From assembly GCA_016706565.1 (NCBI GenBank), contig JADJJI010000004.1:372001-436000 (forward strand): a stretch of DNA of 64,000 nt, written 5' to 3'. This stretch comes from Piscinibacter sp. Its GTDB lineage: Bacteria; Pseudomonadota; Gammaproteobacteria; Burkholderiales; Burkholderiaceae_C. Below are positions 59,125-64,000 of this stretch, one piece after another (within the stretch, counting starts at the first letter, position 1; each line of letters starts with the position of its first letter). The position numbers and the translations under genes are program-made. Below the pieces are notes generated by a model. That model saw only the letters and a program-made list of their open reading frames with translations, had not been told where the DNA came from and made no database searches.

Positions 59125-60864
59125 ATGCACTACAAACTCTTGACCCTGTCGATCGCGCTGGCCCTGGGGTCCCTGTCGGCCCAGGCCGCGGTGACCGACA
59201 AGATGATCGAAGACGATGCGACGACCCCGGGCGACATCGTCTCCTGGGGCATCGGCACGCAAGGGCAGCGCTACTCGCCGCTCAAGCAGATCAACCCGTC
59301 CACGATCGGCAAGCTGGTGCCGGCGTGGTCGTTCTCCTTTGGCGGAGAGAAGCAGCGTGGCCAGGAGTCGCAGCCGCTGATCAAGGACGGCGTGATGTAC
59401 GTCACCGCCTCCTACTCGCGCATCTTCGCGCTCGACGCCAAGACCGGCGCCAAGCTGTGGAAGTACGAGCACCGCCTGCCCGAGGGCATCATGCCCTGCT
59501 GCGACGTGATCAACCGCGGCGCCGCGCTGTACGACAACCTGGTCATCTTCGCCACGCTCGACGCGCAGCTCGTCGCGCTCGACGCGAAGACCGGCGACGT
59601 GGTCTGGAAGGAGAAGATCGACGACTATGCCGCCGGCTACTCGGCCTCGGCCGCGCCGCTGATCGCCGGCGGGCTGCTGCTGACCGGCGTGTCCGGCGGC
59701 GAGTTCGGCATCGTCGGCCGCGTCGAGGCGCGCGACCCGAAGACCGGCAAGATGGTCTGGTCGCGCCCGACCGTCGAAGGCCACATGGGCTACACCTACG
59801 ACAAGGACGGCAACAAGAAGGAGAACGGCGTTTCCGGCAACACCGGCAAGAGCTGGCCCGGCGACCTGTGGAAGACCGGCGGCGCAGCCACCTGGCTGGG
59901 CGGCACCTACAACGCCAAGACGGGCCTCGCCTACTTCGGCACCGGTAACCCGGCACCGTGGAACAGCCACCTGCGCAAGGGCGACAACCTGTTCTCGTGC
60001 TCCACCGTGGCCATCGACATCAAGACCGGCCAGATCAAGTGGCACTACCAGAACACGCCCAACGACGGCTGGGACTTCGACGGCGTGAACGAGTTCGTCA
60101 CCTTTGAAGACGGCGGCAAGATCCTCGGCGGCAAGGCCGACCGCAACGGCTTCTTCTACGTCAACGATGCGGCCACCGGCCAGCTCGTCAACGCCTTCCC
60201 GTTCGTCAAGAAGGTGACCTGGGCCACCGGCATCGACCTGAAGACCGGCCGGCCGAACTACGTGCCCGAGAACCGCCCGGGCGACCCGACCGCGGGCGCC
60301 GACGCGAAGAAAGGCAACGTGGTGTTCTCGGCGCCCTCGTTCCTCGGCGGCAAGAACCAGATGCCGATGGCCTACTCGCCCGACACGAAGCTGTTCTACG
60401 TGCCGGCCAACGAATGGGGCATGGAGATCTGGAACGAGCCCATCACCTACAAGAAGGGCGCGGCCTACCTGGGCGCCGGCTTCACCATCAAGACGCTGAA
60501 CGACGGCGCCATCGGCGCGATGCGCGCGATCGACCCGAAGACCGGCAAGATCGTCTGGGAAGCGCCGAACAACGCGCCGCTGTGGGGCGGCGTGCTGACC
60601 ACCGGCGGCAACCTCGTGTGGTGGGGCACGCCGGAAGGCTACCTGCAAGCCGCCGACGCCAAGACCGGCAAGATCGTCTGGAAATTCCAGACCGGCTCCG
60701 GCGTCGTGGCACCCCCGGTCACCTGGGAAGACAAGGGCGAGCAGTATGTCGCCGTGGTCTCGGGCTGGGGCGGTGCCGTGCCGCTGTGGGGCGGCGACGT
60801 GGCCAAGAAGGTCAGCTTCCTCGAGCAGGGCGGCTCGGTGTGGGTGTTCAAGCTGATGAAGTGA
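59125..60864 (+). CDS. PQQ-dependent alcohol dehydrogenase, lanthanide-type (XoxF/ExaF-like)
   Basis: A 579-residue periplasmic quinoprotein of the methanol/ethanol family. A signal peptide ([17 protein letters not shown]) precedes an eight-bladed propeller with repeats such as [13 protein letters not shown] and [12 protein letters not shown]. The vicinal disulfide is C125-C126 (IMPCCDV). The catalytic Asp is D317 in GWDFDGVNE, and the extra acidic D319 two residues on marks lanthanide-dependent members such as XoxF and ExaF. No heme domain is present. A GAGGAG ribosome binding site precedes ATG 59125. Methanol, ethanol or other alcohols could be substrates. Confidence 0.88.
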   Translation: MHYKLLTLSIALALGSLSAQAAVTDKMIEDDATTPGDIVSWGIGTQGQRYSPLKQINPSTIGKLVPAWSFSFGGEKQRGQESQPLIKDGVMYVTASYSRIFALDAKTGAKLWKYEHRLPEGIMPCCDVINRGAALYDNLVIFATLDAQLVALDAKTGDVVWKEKIDDYAAGYSASAAPLIAGGLLLTGVSGGEFGIVGRVEARDPKTGKMVWSRPTVEGHMGYTYDKDGNKKENGVSGNTGKSWPGDLWKTGGAATWLGGTYNAKTGLAYFGTGNPAPWNSHLRKGDNLFSCSTVAIDIKTGQIKWHYQNTPNDGWDFDGVNEFVTFEDGGKILGGKADRNGFFYVNDAATGQLVNAFPFVKKVTWATGIDLKTGRPNYVPENRPGDPTAGADAKKGNVVFSAPSFLGGKNQMPMAYSPDTKLFYVPANEWGMEIWNEPITYKKGAAYLGAGFTIKTLNDGAIGAMRAIDPKTGKIVWEAPNNAPLWGGVLTTGGNLVWWGTPEGYLQAADAKTGKIVWKFQTGSGVVAPPVTWEDKGEQYVAVVSGWGGAVPLWGGDVAKKVSFLEQGGSVWVFKLMK

Positions 60865-60884
60865 ACTCCCGGTCCCTATGACTG

Positions 60885-60912
60885 AACGAGGCCGCCCCAG
60901 GGCGGCCTCGTT
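60885..60912 (+). terminator. Terminator-like hairpin after the quinoprotein gene
   Basis: A 13-bp perfect stem (AACGAGGCCGCCC at 60885-60897, complement at 60900-60912) with a minimal loop starts 20 bases after the stop codon. The downstream sequence is not a T-run, so termination efficiency is uncertain. Confidence 0.6.
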
Positions 60913-61044
60913 GCGTTGCGGAGCGTGAACTTTTCTTGCTCCTGCTCAAGTGCGAAGCCCTGTTCCTGCTTGGCCTGACTACCATCAGGCTCTCGCCGTC
61001 CGGGCTGTCTGGTCGGCATCGATGTCCAGGGTTTGAAGGCCCCC

Positions 61045-62475
61045 ATGCCGCTGCTGACCGTGACCGTGGTCGAAGCCATCGCCATCGGCGTACTCGCGCT
61101 GCTGTTCTGGACGGTCTGGCTGCGCGCGCGTGAACCCGGCACACCCTTGCTCGGCGCGGGCTTCGCGCTCGCCGCTTTGTGGTACTTCAGCAGCGACAGC
61201 CTGCCGTACACCGGCCCCTTCATCGACGTGCCGGTGTTGCGTGCATCGTCGATCGTGATCGGCTCGGCCGTGGTGCTGGTCACCGTCGGCGTCGTGCAGT
61301 ACCTCGGATTCCCCCGCGGTTGGCTGCGCGCCTTCGTGGTCGCGCTGTGGCTGCCGTCAGCCGTGCTCATTGCGGCACTGGCCGTCGGGCAGCCGGTGCG
61401 GCACGAGGTGTTCCACGTCGGCGTTCTGCTGTCCTACGTGGGGGCCGCCTTGCTCGCGCTGCGACGCGCCTTCGAGCGGCCGGGCCAGAATCACCTCGGC
61501 CTGGGGGTCGCGCTGCTGATCATGGCGGCACTGCCCTTCCTTCTGCAGGCGGCGGGCGTGCCATCGGAACAGCTGAAGTACTTTGCCGGCATCGGGTTGG
61601 CCGCGTTCGGCATGATCGTGCTGACCATCAGCCTGCTGCATCGCCAGCGCGAGCTGGGGCGGGAAGTCGCCTGCCGCACGGCTGCCGAGACCAGATTGCG
61701 CGAGGCGAACGTACTCCTCGAATCCCGGGTCGTCGAGCGCACCAGCCACCTGCACGAGCTGATCACCGGCCTCGAGGCGGTCAACCGGGGCGTGTCGCAC
61801 GACCTGCGAGGGCCACTCGGCGGCATGTCGCAACTGGCAAGGCTGGCGGCGGACGCGTTGAGCCGGGGTGACCCGTCGATGGCCCATCGTGCCCTGCCCG
61901 CCATCGCCGAGCAGTGCGACGCATCGGTGCGCATGGTCTGCTCGATGCTCGACCTGGCACGGCTGGGCGAGGCCACCCCGCGTCGCGAGCCGGTACAGCT
62001 CGAACCGATCGTGCGCTCCGCCTTCGAGGAGGTGATCCTGTCCCGACCCGGCGCGCAGCGGCCCACGCTGCGCTGCGGCGAACTGCCGACAGTGCAGGCG
62101 GATCCCGACCTGCTGCGCACGGTGTTCGTGAATCTGCTGGGCAATGCGACCAAGTTCTCGGGCCAGACGCAGGTGCCACGGATCGACGTCGCGGTCGACG
62201 TGGAGGGCGCCGACGTGCAGGTGTGCGTGAGCGACAACGGCGTCGGTTTCTCGGCCGATGCGGCTGAGCATCTTTTCGAGCCCTTCTATCGCGCTCACGG
62301 CGCGGCCTTCGACGGCCACGGGCTGGGGCTGAGCATCGTGCGCCGCGCCATCGAGGCCATGGGAGGCCGCGTCTGGGCCGCAGTGGCACCCGAGGGCGGG
62401 GCGCAGCTCTGCTTCCGCCTGACCGGCGCGGCACAGTCGGCGACCCCCGCGCTGGCGGTGGCCCACGCGGCCTGA
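61045..62475 (+). CDS. Membrane-bound sensor histidine kinase
   Basis: A 476-residue kinase. Six to seven N-terminal helices (about 5-200) with no periplasmic domain are followed by a coiled-coil linker. The H-box is RGVSHDLRGPLGGMSQLARLA (His about 252), the N-box LLGNATKFSG, and the HATPase glycine box GHGLGLSIVRRAIEAMGGR. I start at ATG 61045; TTG 61033 in frame is less likely. No response regulator gene is adjacent, so it is an orphan kinase within the window. A link to the quinoprotein upstream is possible but unproven. Confidence 0.87.
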   Translation: MPLLTVTVVEAIAIGVLALLFWTVWLRAREPGTPLLGAGFALAALWYFSSDSLPYTGPFIDVPVLRASSIVIGSAVVLVTVGVVQYLGFPRGWLRAFVVALWLPSAVLIAALAVGQPVRHEVFHVGVLLSYVGAALLALRRAFERPGQNHLGLGVALLIMAALPFLLQAAGVPSEQLKYFAGIGLAAFGMIVLTISLLHRQRELGREVACRTAAETRLREANVLLESRVVERTSHLHELITGLEAVNRGVSHDLRGPLGGMSQLARLAADALSRGDPSMAHRALPAIAEQCDASVRMVCSMLDLARLGEATPRREPVQLEPIVRSAFEEVILSRPGAQRPTLRCGELPTVQADPDLLRTVFVNLLGNATKFSGQTQVPRIDVAVDVEGADVQVCVSDNGVGFSADAAEHLFEPFYRAHGAAFDGHGLGLSIVRRAIEAMGGRVWAAVAPEGGAQLCFRLTGAAQSATPALAVAHAA

Positions 62476-62594
62476 GCCCACCAGCGGGAAGTCTTCCCTG
62501 GCTTCGCGCGCCGCACCGCGCCAGACTGCAGCGGTGCAATGCGGGCCCTCCTGGGCTCACGCACGATTCGCATCGTCGGCTTCTAGCTGATTTC

Positions 62595-62631
62595 AACCGC
62601 TGTCCGCAGATCGCGGGCAGCGGTTCTTCTT
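62595..62631 (+). terminator. Rho-independent terminator after the histidine kinase
   Basis: AACCGCTGTCCGC at 62595-62607 pairs with GCGGGCAGCGGTT at 62613-62625 (13 pairs including one G-U in RNA) across a 5-base loop. A T-rich CTTCTT follows. It lies 120 bases after the kinase stop; the intervening bases show nothing recognisable. Confidence 0.75.
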
Positions 62632-62696
62632 CGGTGCTGCGCGCAAGCCAGCCCAGGCGCAGCGGATGTCGTGCGCCGTTCATGGCAGGATGGCGC

Positions 62697-63401
62697 ATGA
62701 ACTTTCGCATGAACTTTCGACTGCTGGCCTCGTTGAGCCTGCTCGCCGCGGCCCAGCTGTCCTGGAGCGCCGACCGGCCCTACATCGTCACCAACAGCGG
62801 CGCTGCCGAAGACGACGAGGAGCAGGTCTGGTCGGTGGAGAACTGGGTCCGCCAGGCGGGGGCGCAGCGCACGCTGACCGTGGCGCCCGAGTACGCGTTC
62901 GACCCGGTGAATTCGCTGCAGGTCGAGTTCCGCCGCGTGGTCGACCGCGACATCGGCAACGGCCACGAGATCGAGCTCGAGTACAAGCACCTGTTCAACC
63001 GGATCTCGCGCGACGGCTGGGGCTGGGGCGTGGTCGCCACGCTCGACATGGAGCGCCCGCAAGGCGGCCCCTGGCAGCGCGCCGGCGTGTCGCTGAGCCT
63101 GCCGCTGAGCGTGCAGTTCAACGAAGGCGCCGGCACCTTCCACGTCAACGTCGGCGTGGCCAAGCCGCGCGAGGAGCGCCGCGTGTGGACGGGCGTGCTC
63201 GCCGCCGAGCACGAGATCTGGAACCGCACCGCGCTGTTCGGCGAGTGGGCAAGCGACCGCGAAGGCCGGCTCGTGCACGCCGGCGTGCGCCACTGGATCA
63301 AGCGCGAGCGCCTGGCCGTCGACATCGCCTGGCAGCGCGTGCGCAGCGAGGATGTGCGCGGCAGCGGCGTGGTGCTGGGCATCGCCTGGTACGACCTGTA
63401 G
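62697..63401 (+). CDS. Secreted/outer-membrane-like protein of unknown function
   Basis: A 234-residue protein with a signal peptide (LLASLSLLAAAQLSWSADRP). The mature part alternates hydrophobic and polar residues in about eight amphipathic strands (LEYKHLFNRIS, GWGVVATLDMERP, VSLSLPLSVQF, HVNVGVAKPR, VLGIAWYDL), which suggests a small beta-barrel. The 12 bases encoding MNFR occur twice in tandem at the start, so 62697 or 62709 may be used. It is 7 bases upstream of a MoxY-like kinase gene, suggesting co-transcription. No family is recognised. Confidence 0.65.
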   Translation: MNFRMNFRLLASLSLLAAAQLSWSADRPYIVTNSGAAEDDEEQVWSVENWVRQAGAQRTLTVAPEYAFDPVNSLQVEFRRVVDRDIGNGHEIELEYKHLFNRISRDGWGWGVVATLDMERPQGGPWQRAGVSLSLPLSVQFNEGAGTFHVNVGVAKPREERRVWTGVLAAEHEIWNRTALFGEWASDREGRLVHAGVRHWIKRERLAVDIAWQRVRSEDVRGSGVVLGIAWYDL

Positions 63402-63408
63402 TGCGGCG

Positions 63409-64000
63409 ATGACAGCCGAGCAGGTTCCGATGGATCTGCCGCGTCGCGTGATGCGGCGCGCCATGGCGGTGGCCGTGCTGACGCTGCTCGGGGCGCTGGC
63501 GCTCGGCCTGGCGCGCACCGATGCCGACATCGACGGCGAAGTGCAGGCCGCCATGTCACTGGCTGCCGCGATGTCGCGCCTGACTCAGGCGAGCTCGCTC
63601 AGCGATGCCGAGCTGATCGCCGTGCTGCAGGCGCACGAGGGCGAGACGCCGCTGCGCCACCTGTCGCTCGCCCTGCGCGACGGTGCGGGCCGACTGCTGC
63701 TCGGCCGCCTGCAGGGGCCGGAGAGCTCGCGGCTGGTGGAGGCGCTCACTGACCTGCATCGCCGCTGGCGACCCGGTACCGAGGTGCAGCCTGTGACGTG
63801 GCCGCTGCCGCGCCCCGGCCGCGAGCCCTGGACGCTGACGCTGGCCGCGCAGCGCGACAGCGAGCGTCGCGAGGCCGTCGCCTACCTGGGCAGCTTGCTG
63901 GGGGTGCTGCTGCTGGGCATGGCCTTGATGCTGGCGGTGATGTCCTGGAACGTGCGCGCGGCGTTTCGGCCGCTGCAGGGCCTGCTGGCGGCGATCGCAC
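63409..64000 (+). CDS. MoxY-like sensor histidine kinase, N-terminal part (cut by window end)
   Basis: An open frame of 197 codons running off the window. It starts 7 bases after the previous stop. A first membrane helix (AMAVAVLTLLGALALGLAR) is followed by a roughly 120-residue periplasmic domain of the LapD/MoxY type (EVQAAMSLAAAMSRLTQA, LRHLSLALRDGAGRLLLGRLQ) and a second helix (LGVLLLGMALMLAVMSW) leading into a HAMP-like segment. The kinase domain should lie beyond base 64000. MoxY kinases are associated with regulation of quinoprotein methanol dehydrogenases, which fits the location. Confidence 0.7.
   Translation, partial: MTAEQVPMDLPRRVMRRAMAVAVLTLLGALALGLARTDADIDGEVQAAMSLAAAMSRLTQASSLSDAELIAVLQAHEGETPLRHLSLALRDGAGRLLLGRLQGPESSRLVEALTDLHRRWRPGTEVQPVTWPLPRPGREPWTLTLAAQRDSERREAVAYLGSLLGVLLLGMALMLAVMSWNVRAAFRPLQGLLAAIA

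Overview
The window is GC-rich (roughly 68-70% by eye), densely packed DNA from a betaproteobacterium. It most resembles the Burkholderiales group around Leptothrix, Rubrivivax, Methylibium and Piscinibacter. Indicators are a MobA-type 3-hydroxybenzoate hydroxylase with its MarR regulator, a DUF3717 protein, an AlkB alkane hydroxylase, a form II CO-dehydrogenase-like operon, and a quinoprotein dehydrogenase with SoxYZ-like and MBL partners. The taxonomic placement is inference. No tRNA, rRNA, CRISPR array, prophage or intact insertion sequence was seen.

Layout. 1-10 kb: 3' part of a sodium:solute symporter, a CaCA exchanger, a MASE1 histidine kinase with FixJ-type regulator, a putative Na+/H+ antiporter between two small membrane proteins, and a cNMP/CBS/DUF294 protein overlapping a DEDDh exonuclease. 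10-15 kb: hydrolase, GNAT, acyl-CoA synthetase, transglutaminase-like and thioesterase genes. 15-20 kb: KdpD/KdpE-like two-component system followed by Kup. 20-26 kb: MocR regulator-MFS-epimerase operon, DUF2917 protein and an orphan 2-oxo-acid dehydrogenase E1 pair. 26-37 kb: a DUF2975/HTH pair split by a 603-bp repeat element, then methyltransferase, aldo-keto reductase, DUF2332, LanC-like, lipoprotein hydrolase, YbaK, YciI and MATE genes, closed by a second, inverted copy of the element (618 bp). 37-41 kb: DUF3717/DUF1289, an EgtB/SenA-like enzyme and AlkB. 41-54 kb: a molybdate/tungstate regulator and tup uptake operon, an MFS gene, and an eight-gene molybdenum hydroxylase operon (CoxS-L-M plus maturation factors). 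54-56 kb: mobR/mobA. 56-64 kb: a quinoprotein region with SoxYZ-like carrier, MBL hydrolase, a lanthanide-signature PQQ dehydrogenase, two sensor kinases (one MoxY-like, cut by the window end) and an unexpected pair of contractile-tail tube genes.

How the genes fit together. Metal-oxyanion uptake (tup) and the molybdoenzyme operon share a near-identical 23-bp dyad in their promoters, which suggests one Mo/W-responsive regulator controls both. The quinoprotein gene has a sigma-54-type -24/-12 element and lies among genes known as quinoprotein accessories. The mobA promoter has a near-consensus sigma-70 sequence with a palindrome in its spacer, as expected for MobR repression. The most unusual structural signal is the pair of inverted, TIR-bounded, internally palindromic repeat elements bracketing 9.2 kb. 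One of them interrupts a normally contiguous operon.
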